Assembly: GCF_019320115.1 (NCBI RefSeq)
Contig: NC_089593.1
Location: forward strand, 10,860,386-10,924,385
Direction: 5' to 3'
Length of the DNA: 64,000 nucleotides
Source of the DNA: Miscanthus floridulus
Lineage: Eukaryota > Streptophyta > Magnoliopsida > Poales > Poaceae
Shown here: one piece after another, positions 1-10,188 of the stretch
How positions within the stretch are numbered: position 1 is the first letter of the stretch
How the letters are laid out: the number at the start of each line of letters is the position of its first letter
Notes under the pieces: model-generated
Seen by the model: the letters and a program-made list of their open reading frames with translations, nothing else
Databases searched by the model: none
Told to the model about the DNA's origin: nothing
Position numbers and translations under genes: made by a program

Positions 1-408
1 GCGAGGAGTCCGCGAAACAGATGACATGGCACAAAAATGGCATAGCTCTCGGCACAAAAAAATGTCAAAAAAAATTATCAATATTCTTTGCCGAGAGCTC
101 TTCTGACAGACGCTCGGCAAAGTTTTTTGGAAAAAAAATTCAGAAATTCTTTGCCGAGAGCTTGCTAAGGCTCACGGCAAAGATCAACTTTACCGTGACC
201 TCTCCCCGTCACGGCGAAAATTTTTGCCGATGGCCGGCTAACCCTCGGCAAATCCTTTGCCGAGAGCCCGAGATGCGGCTCTCGGCAAAGTAGCCTTTGC
301 CGTGAGGTACTGTGCCGACTGGCCTTTGCCGAGAGCAACTCTCGGCAAAGCCTTTGCCGAGGGCAAAGGCTTCTTTGCCGAGCGTATCCGGCCCTCGGCA
401 AAGAACCT
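1..408. mobile_element. CACTA subterminal-repeat fragment (CTCGGCAAAG family)
   Basis: The first 400 bases hold about a dozen copies, in alternating orientation, of the unit TTTGCCGAG/CTCGGCAAAG, spaced 10-40 bases apart. Such alternating short repeats are the subterminal binding arrays of plant CACTA (En/Spm) elements, and this exact unit is very common in panicoid grasses. No CACTA terminus is visible on the right side, and the left side runs off the window. I therefore call it the truncated end of an element. The small open frames across it are products of the repeat and not genes. Confidence 0.7.
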
Positions 409-529
409 CGTTCCAGTTGTGTCAGGTCATATTGTCTATATAGCTAACTGCTTAGATATGTGTGTTGTTGTGCATGCATACGTTCCCTTTTCTGTCAGGG
501 ACATCAAATGAATCACATATATCATTGAA

Positions 530-770
530 ATTGATCCAGGCCCACATTAAAGGGGGATGACTTAATTAAAGGAACTTTGTTTGCTACTGTTGACACTGCT
601 GTGCAATATTTAAGGCTACTAGCTAGGGTTTCTAGGCTTTTGATTTTTTTGAATACTCACTCATGTCAATTTATTCCAACGTGTATAGGAAAGATATCAT
701 CTAACTAGTAATCAACCTAGCTTGCTAGCAACTATCTGTGCTGATATGATTTGTTTTCCACTCATCCTAT
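530..770. repeat. Copy 1 of a segment shared with the MYB upstream region
   Basis: Two blocks here resemble the region upstream of the MYB gene at 37300-37580. Block B (about 545-690) contains GCTAGGGTTTCTA followed by an ACTCACTC...CAATTTRTTCC stretch and matches 37434-37575. Block A (about 712-765) contains CCTAGCTTGCTAGCAACTA and matches 37303-37350. The order here is B then A, while next to the MYB gene it is A then B. No coding sequence is present. The segment may be a remnant of tandem duplication or a dispersed repeat. Confidence 0.55.
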
Positions 771-807
771 ACGTGCCTGATTTTTATGTTGTTATTCAGG
801 CAACTAC

Positions 808-2084
808 GGGTCTGTTTGGTTGGGTGTCCAACCCTTGGCCTGGCCAGCTAAAGCCAACTTAGGCTTTTTGGTTGCCTGTAGTTGGGCTTTAGCTTGGCTA
901 AAGCTAGCCACGTACGCCACTTGGCCTGGCTCCCAAAGAACGAAAATCCCGATCCGTTTTCCTGGAGCCAGGCTTGGCCAGGCGCAGGTTCCGCTCCCGT
1001 CTCCTCCCTTCGCGTCCTCTTCGCTTCCTCCTGGTGCCGTGCCTTCTCCACCGTGGGCAACGAGCGCCGCCCTACCCCGTCGTCGCGAGCGCCTTGCTCC
1101 ACCTCCGGCCCTCCGCGCCCGCGTTGCCGCCATTCGCGCCCATCGTCGGCCCTCACGAGTCGCGCCCCCCGAGTGCCCTGCCCCGCCGTCGCGAACACGG
1201 CCCTCCCCAACGATGGCCACGAGCGCGAGCCATCCCCGACGTCGCACCCATGCACGTCCGCGCTGCCCCCGGTGGCCCTGCGCATGGTCGTGCTGCCCTC
1301 GGCAACCTCGCTCATGGATCTCGCGGATCCTAGAGGCCAAGGTCGACGAACAGTGCCGGTGTCAGGAGCGGCATCGCCGGGGGAGGGGTCGCAGGGGCCT
1401 TGGGCGCCGCCGTGAGAGAGCCGCTGGGCGCCTACGCGTGGCGGGCATGGCGAGGAGGGAGTCCATTGTCGTGCTGCTGCCGATGGCGGCCATGGCGGCA
1501 ACCGGCACCAGGGACGATTCTGGCGGCTATAGGCGACACAAGCAGGCCAGGGTGGTGCGCAAAAGCGAGGCGAAGCTATGTGCAAGAGGAATCGGACGGA
1601 GGTGGCATTGCGACGACGAATTTCTCCGGCGCGTGGAGATTGCGGGCGATGAAGCAGAAGGTGATAGTGTAGCGACTGACAGCACATCTTCCTCTCTTGT
1701 TCTCTCGATTTTGCAAAATAACTTGATGATCGTCTTTAAGCAAAGTTGTTCATGAGATCTCTAACATTGATTAAAGGACCAACATAAAAAACTTGTTGGT
1801 TTCGAAGACTCTAAGTTTTGAAAACAGGAAAAACAAACTAAAAATTGAATTCAGACTTGATAGAATGTGCTATAGGAGGTGAAGTTATCGAGACGTAAAT
1901 AAGGTGATTCTATTCAAGCTAAGTTAGGGAACCAAACACACAAATTCTATACTAGGCTTAGATAGTCCATGCAACCAAACAAGTGCACGCTGACTTGATG
2001 GGACTAGGCCAAGCCTACCCAGGCTTTAATTCTAGCCTTTAATTCTAGCCAGGCTTCAATGGAGACAGGGAATCAAACATGCCC
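808..2084. mobile_element. Non-autonomous DNA transposon with GC-rich cargo
   Basis: The element starts GGGTCTGTTTGGTTGGGTG and ends with the inverted form ...GAATCAAACATGCCC, so GGG-N2-TGTTTG-TT is shared by both ends. It is flanked on both sides by TAC (805-807 and 2085-2087), consistent with a 3-bp target duplication. The 960-1450 part is very GC-rich and supports long overlapping open frames on both strands that encode low-complexity Ala/Arg/Pro sequence. I regard these as compositional artefacts or captured 5' gene sequence, not genes. The superfamily is uncertain: a 3-bp duplication suits Harbinger, but TAC is not its usual TWA. Confidence 0.5.
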
Positions 2085-2479
2085 TACAATTTTGTGATTG
2101 TTTGGCTATAAAAAAATATTCATTGTCTATTGTGAGTTGTCCTTTTAATTATACTAATTGTCTCTTATGAATTGCAGCTAAAACATAACAGCCCCTTTGC
2201 TTTCACTCGTGTCTGTAGCTAGCTTAGGTCACGTGGAACGCTTTGCCTTCTAAGTCTATGCGCCTGACACAGTTGTCTAGCTCAGGTGGGTTTTAGTGCT
2301 TGCAGGCCATCAAAGTCACCTACAGTGATGCAGTCGCTAGCTTCATAACGAAAAGCAAGTGTGTTGTCACTTTTCAAAAAAAAAAGTGTGTTGTCGGTTT
2401 GTACGAGAGAAAAGGATGAGGAATGAAAGTAACTTGTGGAGGAGAGAAACAGAACAGTGTCTTAAAGTAACAGTGCTTA

Positions 2480-2768
2480 GGCTATCTCCAACCACGATAC
2501 CTAAAATACAAGACTCATTCGTCCTTTAAGTAGTGCTACATGCAAAAGATTCAATACCTATTCGGCATCTTCTCCAACAACAAGACCCAAAAGAGAATCC
2601 TTTCTGCAAATGGGTTTTCAGGAGATAGGATGCCCATATTTGGGTTGTGCCTCTCAGGCAACCCAAAATAGGTCTCCTATATAGGTACTCTATTGAATGC
2701 TAATTTTGAATCTCTTGCTATCCATTTTGGGTTTAGGTGTCCATATGAGTTCCTTGTTGGAGATGGTC
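2480..2768. mobile_element. MITE-like element (CATCTCCAAC ends)
   Basis: The left end GGCTATCTCCAACC and the right end GTTGGAGATGGTC are inverted repeats of the common grass MITE terminus of the CATCTCCAAC type. The element is about 290 bp with no coding capacity. The flanks give only a weak 2-3 bp TT(A) duplication, so the exact ends are approximate. Confidence 0.5.
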
Positions 2769-2874
2769 TTCCATGGACCGTAATTTCTTTATGGTACTAC
2801 TACCACTATGTGCTTGCATTGGTTGTGCTCTTAGAGAATTTGTGTTAACAACATCACATGAATCATTAGACAAA

Positions 2875-2966
2875 GGCCCACTTTAAAGCAGGGATCACCT
2901 AGAGGGACTGTTGGGCGTTGTTGACTTCTGCTGTGTGAAATTTATAGCTATAGTTTCTAGGCTTTT
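2875..2966. repeat. Copy 2 of the MYB-upstream segment (block B)
   Basis: The stretch with ACCTAGAGGGACTG, GTTGTTGACT and TGTGAAATTTA matches both 37440-37505 upstream of the MYB gene and 545-640. It ends exactly where a CACTGCTAC terminus begins at 2967. It is non-coding. Confidence 0.5.
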
Positions 2967-3073
2967 CACTGCTACAAAAAAATCAGTTCCTTTTTCCATA
3001 GGCAACTCTATCTAAAACCATCTCTATAGAGGCCTCCAGGAGATCCCTGGCTCCCAACAACCGGAATAACTAT
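2967..3073. mobile_element. CACTA-like terminus, split by the LTR element
   Basis: This sequence begins CACTGCTACAAAAAAATCAG, a CACTA-type terminal motif followed by an A-run. It is interrupted at 3073 by the LTR retrotransposon and resumes at 11421 with the subterminal-like unit TTTTCAGAGGTGGTTGGGA. Joining across the insertion at the duplicated ACTAT gives one continuous non-autonomous element. Confidence 0.45.
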
Positions 3074-4283
3074 TGTCGGGTTCATAAACCTAGGGTCCCT
3101 CAGGGACCGGCTTCCACGCCAAGGCTCAACCCAAGAGTCTAAAGCAACAGGCTGGAAGGGCGGCCTAGTCACCGACCGGAAGGTCTGGCCGAAGAGGAAC
3201 AACGCCCGCTCATCGGCTACTTCGGCCCACCTCTCCGACCGGAGCGTTCGCTTCGACTCCAGCAGCCTCCGGACGGCCCCTCCGATCAGAAGGCCTGGCC
3301 CAAAACACCACTCCCGACTCCGACCCTGCGTCTCTGACCCGAGTTCACAGGAACCCTGCTCACCGCTCTTCTCTGACCGGCACACTCAGAGCCGACTGGA
3401 GCCATCCGACCGGGGACGCCCACTCGGTGGGAACTAGAAGACGTGCGGAGAAAAGCAAGGCAAGGCTCACAAGTCAAAACAACTGTACCAGGGACCATAC
3501 TCTGCATGGAATAGTACTCTGCAGCCACCCTAACATAAACAGTATTGTAGGGCCGCTAAAACTCCCATACGGTAAGGACCCCCACGTGCCTCTGGGCATC
3601 GATAGCGGTATGGGCGCCAGGATTTACCGTACCGGGTGAACATAGCGAGACTCCTCACATGCCTCTAGGCATCAAACAATATTTGCAGGTACCGACGTCT
3701 ACCATCCCTAAAAAAGGCAGCACGACCTCTTGTATGCATCTGACATTCTACAGTGACATCAACAGTGTTGTAGGCGCCTACCATTATCTTGTACCCATTG
3801 ATGTGGGCAACAAGGCTTGGTAGGCGTGGGCAACAAGGCTCGGTAGCATACGTACCCTCACCCTCTCACTTGTAAAGCCGTCCCCTTTATCTATAAAAGG
3901 GGATGCGCCCCCTCCAACAAAGAAAGAGCCCTTCTTGAAGAGAACAAGCATTGATCAAGTTCACTAGCTCACGACCACAGAACCGGTGGGTTCGGACTCC
4001 AAGCACACGCTTGAACACTTAGCTCATAGCGTAGCTCCTATCGCTCTTGGCCCTTCCGACCGGACCTCCTATACACCCCTTCTTCCTCCTTCTCGTTTGT
4101 AACCCAACTGCAAACTTCGAGCACCTAGGGTTAGGAATAAAGTCACTGACCGACCCAAACTGGACGTAGGGCATGTTGCCTGAACCAATATAAATCCTGT
4201 GTCATTGAGTGCTAGGCCACCTCCGATCACAACGTACGGTAAAACTACAAATATTCACTAGTTGGTCACTTTCTGCACTGACA
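3074..4283 (+). repeat. 5' LTR
   Basis: Starts TGTCGGGTTCATAAACC and ends ...CACTGACA. It holds a promoter-like CTATAAAAG at 3891. Compared with the 3' LTR it lacks about 30 bases near 3550 and has an extra 25-base direct duplication of GGGCAACAAGGCT-containing sequence near 3805-3845. Confidence 0.9.
3891..3899 (+). promoter_or_regulatory. TATA box of the 5' LTR
   Basis: CTATAAAAG sits inside a C/G-rich context (TCCCCTTTAT before, GGGGATGCGC after). It is conserved at the same place in the 3' LTR (11013-11021). Transcription would start about 30 bases downstream, defining the U3/R border. Confidence 0.6.
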
Positions 4284-4303
4284 GTTGGCGCCATCCGTGG
4301 GGA
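4284..4303 (+). other. Primer-binding site region
   Basis: Immediately after the 5' LTR comes GTTGGCGCCATCCGTGGGGA. The TGGCGCC core directly next to the LTR is the expected position and style of a tRNA primer site. I have not assigned the tRNA species. Confidence 0.55.
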
Positions 4304-5751
4304 AGATGTTGTACGTTCAACACTTTTTGGTCATCGGATGGCCCACTTTTCCACCACCCTCATCGTGGTGGGCTCGGGCGATACGATTCGCTTTGGCTCG
4401 CTGGGGTTTCCCGCACTCTCACCTGCTGGGATGCGGGTTCCATCCGTTTTCGAGCCATCCTAGGCCTTCCTCTTCGAAAGCCTAAACTTCGTCGCTGACC
4501 GGCTCGGCGTGCTACATCTCCACGAGGAGGCTCACGTCCCAGCACCCGTCAGAGGAACGCCCTTCATCAACTCTAGGACGCATGGCTTCGACGACGCGGC
4601 ATCTGTGCTTCTTTCCGAGCAAACTTTCTGCTCAAACCCCGCTGTAAGCAATATGCGTACTGTTATTTACTCTTTGCTTACTGTCTCCCACCGATTACCC
4701 GGAGGGACTGTATCACCCACACCACAAACACCATACGATCGATTCCCCTATGGCCTCGCGTCCTCCGTGGATGCGTACGCTCGGGGGCTCTGAAGGATGC
4801 TGGCGTCGTCTCCTCTCGCATCCAAATTCGTGGGAATGGCAGGCTACGCTCCTGCCGAACTCCCAGATGGTGAGGGTGAGAGCGACGGTTCCAGCATCGG
4901 CGACGTGGCACCCCACCACCATCCGTCCCGAGAGTGCACTATGGTGGATGCTCCGGGACAGCCGCTGGTGGTTGTGGAGTCCACACAGACTCACACCCCT
5001 CCGGACCCACGTGCGGGGCCCCTTGCGTCTGCGCAAGAGCACGCCGAGGAATTACGACAACGGCAGCAGAGCCAGCCGCCGCCTGCGTCGGCGCAGTCGG
5101 TACAAGACGTTGTGCCCCATGCGCGTGGCCCGGCGGGTGGCATTCGTTTCATGCCCGTCAGGTCTAGCACAACATCGTGAACGAGGGGAACGATCTCCCC
5201 CAATTCGCCCGGGTGGGCCAGAACATCGCCAATTTGGCAATGCTTCTGCGTGGCGTTCTCAAGCCCATCGACCGCCGGGAGCGGGCAGCCCCGCGTCGCG
5301 AATCCGACACGCACCCTCTCTCCCCACCAGGGGAATGGGGATGCGCTAGATGGATCGCTCCATTCGCTCACCGCTACAGCCGTCAGGCGTGGCTCGGGGG
5401 GGGGGGGGGGGGCAGCCCTGCCACGGTCCGGCCTAGCTCCTGCCCCACACCGATCGTCGGTACCCGAGCGGCCTGATCCACACCAAGACGCTCGTAGCAT
5501 CGTCAGCAACCGACATCGGGCCCAACACGATCATGACATCCACCGTACGACGGTAGGCGACACAGATCTCGGCCGAACCATCGAGGGGAGCGATGAAACG
5601 TGCCCCAGGCACGGTCGCCGGCCAGATGATCAGAGCCCCAGCCCTGAGGACCCGGGACCATGGGCCTTCAGCCGGCGTATCCAGAGAGCGTCGTTCCCAT
5701 GATGATTCCGACCACCCACCAACATCGCCAAATACACCGGGGAGACAAACC
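4304..5751 (+). other. LTR element leader, no intact gene
   Basis: The region between the primer site and gag has only short GC-rich frames with no domain I recognise. It contains a run of about 19 G at 5394-5412, a slippage-prone site. It is probably the decayed 5' leader and N-terminus of gag. Confidence 0.5.
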
Positions 5752-6220
5752 CAGGCATTTGACTCAAAGACTTCCGGCTCGCCTATCGGGCTGGAGGAGT
5801 GGATGATAACTATTTCATCATTCAGTATCTTTCCATTTGTGTAGGGGAACATGTTCGGGCATGGCTTGAATTCCTCCCGCACGACAGCGTCCACGACTGG
5901 GCGGATCTCAAGAGGGTCTTCGTCGGGAATTTCTAGGGGACGTATGTCCGTCCTGGAAACTCCTAGGACCTCAAGAGCTATCAGCAGGAGCCCAGCGAGT
6001 CCCTACGGGATTACATCCGCAGGTTCTCCCAACGATGCAACTCCCTCCCCGATGTCGTCGACGCAGACATCATCAGCGCATTCCTCTCTAGGACAAACTG
6101 CGAGTCATTGATCCATAAGCTTGGCTGCCTGAAACCCTGTACCACCCGTGACTTGCTCGACATCGCCACTAACCACGCCTCTGGCGAGGAGGCGGTCGGA
6201 GCAATCTTCGGCGAAGGTCG
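5752..6220 (+). pseudogene. Broken gag (Retrotrans_gag) of the LTR element
   Basis: The frame running through 5756-6220 reads a gag core. Recognisable motifs are DFRLAYRAG, GEHVRAWLEFLP and DWADLKRVFVGNF, then after stops SLRDYIRRFSQRCN, DADIISAFLS and LLDIATNHASGEEAVGAIF. This is the Retrotrans_gag layout of Gypsy gag proteins, which form the virus-like particle. It contains in-frame stops after VGNF and in the following PGNS segment, and frames shift upstream, so no full capsid protein can be made. The following 6220-6430 region has weak gag-pol remnants only. Confidence 0.75.
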
Positions 6221-6867
6221 GGACAAAGGCAAGGCCAAGCGTGCGGACCCAGACGAGGGCCCCTCCATGCAGAGGGGCAAGAAAAACACAAACTCTCTCC
6301 GCCATGGGAAGGACCCTATACGGTGACTGAAGTAATCTAACCGGGCACCTACCGACTGGAGGACGACAATGGCAACGCTCTCACCAACACTTGGAACATT
6401 GAACAGCTATGTCGTTTTCCCCTAAATTTTGGTATTACCGCTTTTTTAGTCAACACTTACTCCTGAAAAGCACCCCGGCCCGAACAGTTTTAGCCCAGGT
6501 CGCTCGGGGGCTACATAAGGGCATAATATCGAATATTGCCTCATAATACCGAATATTACCTCATAATACCGAATATTACCTCTGTTCTTGTTGTCATGTG
6601 GTAAACAAATTTTATCCCCGAATGGAAGCACTTTTCCTTTTCCTTTAAACTATCCTACGTAACTTTGTTCTCACTCCTAATCGAACGCACCCCGCTGCGA
6701 CCTACAGCTACGAGCAGCTGAGCCCCACGGGCCATGCCCAGGCTCTTAAAAAAGTTGTAGCCTATGGAACTAACGGGTAGGTGCGATAAAGAAAGGACAA
6801 GAACAATAGCTACGCCAGGATAAAAATAAAGAACGGATAGTGATTCTATCATAGAGAACAGGACTGA

Positions 6868-7114
6868 TGTGTTCATTAATACAAAAATTGTTCACACAGG
6901 GGCTCACCCACGAACGACGAGCGCGGGTCCTGGTCGGACATTTCCAACTGAAGCTCTCCGAACCCCGTCACTCAAGACATCAAGGTGAGCATGTGTTCAT
7001 TAATACAAAAATTGTTCACACAATGGCTCACCCACGAACAACGAGCGCAGGTCCCGGTCGGACATTTCTGACTGAAGCTCTCTAAACCCCATCACTCAAG
7101 ACATCAAGGTGAGC
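6868..7114 (+). repeat. Two direct repeats of about 123 bp
   Basis: Each unit begins GTGTTCATTAATACAAAAAT and ends ATCAAGGTGAGCA. The copies (6868-6990 and 6991-7114) differ by a handful of substitutions. They lie in the non-coding 3' half of the LTR element. Confidence 0.85.
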
Positions 7115-7769
7115 ACTACCAACCCCCTCTATTTCCTTACAATCATTTCATACATCCATACACATATTCATTCCATACGCCCGAACCTCCTAGACAATTC
7201 GGGCCCTGAACTGCCTAGGGGCTCAGGAACTAAGCAACGCACGTGTAGCAAAATGCATCACAACGTTCCGTGTTGCGTCACAAAGTGGCAGTTGCTTCAT
7301 TCGACATGAGCAACCAACAGAGCCAGGCGAGAAAAACGTAGATGAGCCCCGTGCGGTCCTTGCTCGGTCAGGCAGACCGAGTCATCTCAACCTTCTCATT
7401 CGACCCTAAACCTCTCACCAAACCCATAGAATCTCCATCGAGGGGAGGCTGTTAGGCCACCCGGGTTGGTCTCCGGAACAACCCAGGCATCTACCAGGTT
7501 GCAGGTAAAGGAGTAGTGGAATGTCACAAGAGGGCTATGCCAACCCCGTCATGAATGACGGACTCGAATTCCACTCGATCACACCCGTTAGCGAACTCAC
7601 CAAGCACGTCACTCAAGCCCGAGCGATCGGGACAAGCGACAAAACTTAGCCCCTCCGGTTGTGAGGAACCAAGGATGGGGTAACGCACACAACTCACACC
7701 GACCCCTACTAAGGCCCAACAGGGCTCGGGGGCTCAAGACAAAAAGCCTGGGACTGCGACCCTGAACTC

Positions 7770-7985
7770 GCCCCTTTCGACTGCGCTCCAAAAACCTAGG
7801 TTTGTGACCCCGATCTCGCCCCATCCGGCTATGCTTTTGACTACGCTCCAAAAAACCTAGGTTTGCGACCTCGATCTCGCCCCATCCGGCTACGATTCCG
7901 ACTACACTCCAAAAACCTAGGTTTGCGACCCCAATCTTGCCCCATCCGGCTATGATTCCGACTGTGCTCCAAACATCCGGGTCTG
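7770..7985 (+). repeat. Short tandem array, period about 63 bp
   Basis: About 3.5 copies of a unit with CGCCCCATCCGGCTA and CTCCAAAAACCTAGGTTTG. It stands directly before the longer minisatellite and may be a related, more diverged array. Confidence 0.75.
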
Positions 7986-9950
7986 CGACCCCGATCTCAC
8001 CCCATGACTCTGACTCGCTCGATCCCATGGCGCGCATCAACACCAGCATTAGTGAGCTCTGTCTCATCCAAGACTAACTCTCTCGCTCGATCCCACGGTG
8101 TGCATCGATGCCAGGATCAGTGAGCTCTGTCTCGTCCAAAACACGACTCCAACTCGCTCGATCCCACGACGCGCATCGACGCCAGGATCAGTGAGCTCTG
8201 TCTCGTCAAAACACAACTCTGACTCGCTCGATCCCACGGCGTGCATTGACGCCAACATCAGTGAGCTCTGTCTCCTCCAAAACATGACTCCGACTCGCTC
8301 GATCCCATGGCGCGCATCGACGCCAGGATCAGTGAGCTCTGTCTCGTCCAAAACACGACTCTGACTCGCTCGATCCCACAGCATGCATCGACACCAGGAT
8401 TAGTGAGCTCTGTCTCATCCAAAACACGAATCCGTCTCGCTCGATCCCACAGCGCGCATCGACGCTAGCATCAGTGAGGTCTATCTCGTCCAAGACTGAC
8501 TCCCTCGCTCGATCCCACAGTGCGCATTGATGCCAGCATCAGTGAGCTTTGTCTCATCCAAAACTAACAGCCTCACCCGATCCCACGGCGTGCATCGACG
8601 CCAGGATTAGTGAGCTCTGTCTCGTCCAAAACACGACTCCAACTCGCTTGATCCCACGGCGCGCATCGACACCAGCATCAGTAAGCTCTGTCTCGTCCAA
8701 AACATGACTCCGACTCGCTCGATCCCATGGCGCGCATCGACGCCAGCATCAGTGAGCTCTGTCTCGTCCAAGACTGACTCCCTCGCTCGATCCCACGGCG
8801 CGCATCGACGCTAGCATCAGTGAGCTCTATCTCATCCAAAACTAACTGCCTCACCTGATCCCACGGCGCGCATCGATGCCATGATCAGTGAGCTCTGTCT
8901 CGTCCAAAACACGACTCTGACTCGCTCGATCCCACGGCGCACATCGACGCCAACATCAGTGAGCTCTGTCTCGTCCAAAACACGACTCCAACTTGCTCGA
9001 TCCCACGGCGCGCATCGATGCCAGCATTAGTGAGCTCTATCTCGTCCAAGACTAACTCCCTCGCTCGATCCCACGGCGCGCATCGACGCTAGGATCAGTG
9101 AGCTCTATTTCATCCAAAACACGACTCTGACTCGCTTGATCCCACGACGCGCATCGACGCTAGGATCAGTGAGCTCTGTCTCGTCCAAAACATGACTCCG
9201 ACTCGCTCGATCCCACGGCACGCATCGACGCCAGCATCAGTGAGCTCTATGTCGTCCAAGACTGACTCCCTCGCTCGATCCCACGGCGCGCATCGATGCC
9301 AGCATCAGTGAGCTCTGTCTCATCCAAAACTAACTGCCTCACCCGATCCCATGGCGCGCATCGATGCCGGGATCAATGAGCTCTGTCTCATCCAAAACAC
9401 GACTCCGACTCGCTCGATCCCATGGCGCGCATCGACGCCAGCATTAGTGAGCTCTATCTCGTCCAAGACTGACTCCCTCGCTCGATCCCACGGCGCGCAT
9501 CGACGCCAGGATTAGTGAGCTCTATCTCATCCAAAACACGACTCTGACTCGCTCGATCCCACGGCGCACATCGATGCCAGCATCAGTGAGCTCTGTCTCG
9601 TCCAAGACTGACTCCCTCGCTCGATCTCACGGCGCGCATCGACGCCAGGATCAGTGTGCTCTATCTCATCCAAAACTAACTGCCTCACCCGATCCCATGA
9701 TGCGCATCGACGCCAGGATCAATGAGCCCTGTGTCATCCAGATCTAACTGCCTCACCCGATCCCACGGTGCGCATCGACGCTAGGATTAGTGAGCCCTGT
9801 CTCATCTAGAACTAACTGCCTCACCTGATCCCATGGCGCGCATCGATGCCAGGATCAGTGAAGCTCTGTCTCATCCAAAACCCTTGATTGACTCCCTCGC
9901 TCGATCCACGGCGTGCACTGACGCCAGGATCCACAAGCTCCCTCTCACCC
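7986..9950 (+). repeat. Minisatellite, about 28 units of 65-71 bp
   Basis: A tandem array whose unit contains CTCGCTCGATCCCACGGCGC, GCATCGACGCCAGGATCAGT and GAGCTCTGTCTCGTCCAAAA. Unit types alternate between a longer form (ACACGACTCTGA spacer) and shorter forms (GACTGACTCC or TAACTGCCTC spacer), suggesting higher-order duplication. The array occupies the 3' non-coding third of the LTR element. Small open frames across it are repeat products. Confidence 0.9.
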
Positions 9951-10168
9951 AATCTCTCAAAACAACTAAAAACCGCCTCGGCTGCACAACGATGCCTTGG
10001 TCGACAAAACTCTATCTCAAAACAAAAAAACTCCCCCACTGACAACACAGGAAACCCCCCAGACAGTTCTACCCGAACCACCCGGGGGCTCAGGGGCTAC
10101 ACCCGTGGGTGCGCTCGCGCGCACCCGCCGGCGAGACAAACATCCCCCCAGATGATTCTACCCGAATC

Positions 10169-10188
10169 ACCCGGGGCTCGGGGGCTCC
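10169..10188 (+). other. G-rich tract at the expected polypurine position
   Basis: CCGGGGCTCGGGGGCTCC directly precedes the 3' LTR, where second-strand priming is expected. It is not a clean A/G tract. A near copy of this tract with its flank (10050-10099) lies 90 bases upstream, so the priming region has been duplicated. Confidence 0.4.

Noticed and set aside
820..1755. A 311-codon plus-strand frame and an overlapping 279-codon minus-strand frame
   Set aside because: Both lie in very GC-rich sequence inside a small transposon. Their products are low-complexity Ala/Arg/Pro/Ser and show no domain. Overlapping long frames on both strands are expected from the composition.
7986..9950. CRISPR-like array
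   Set aside because: The spacers are not unique: whole 65-71 bp units repeat, inside a plant retrotransposon. This is a minisatellite.
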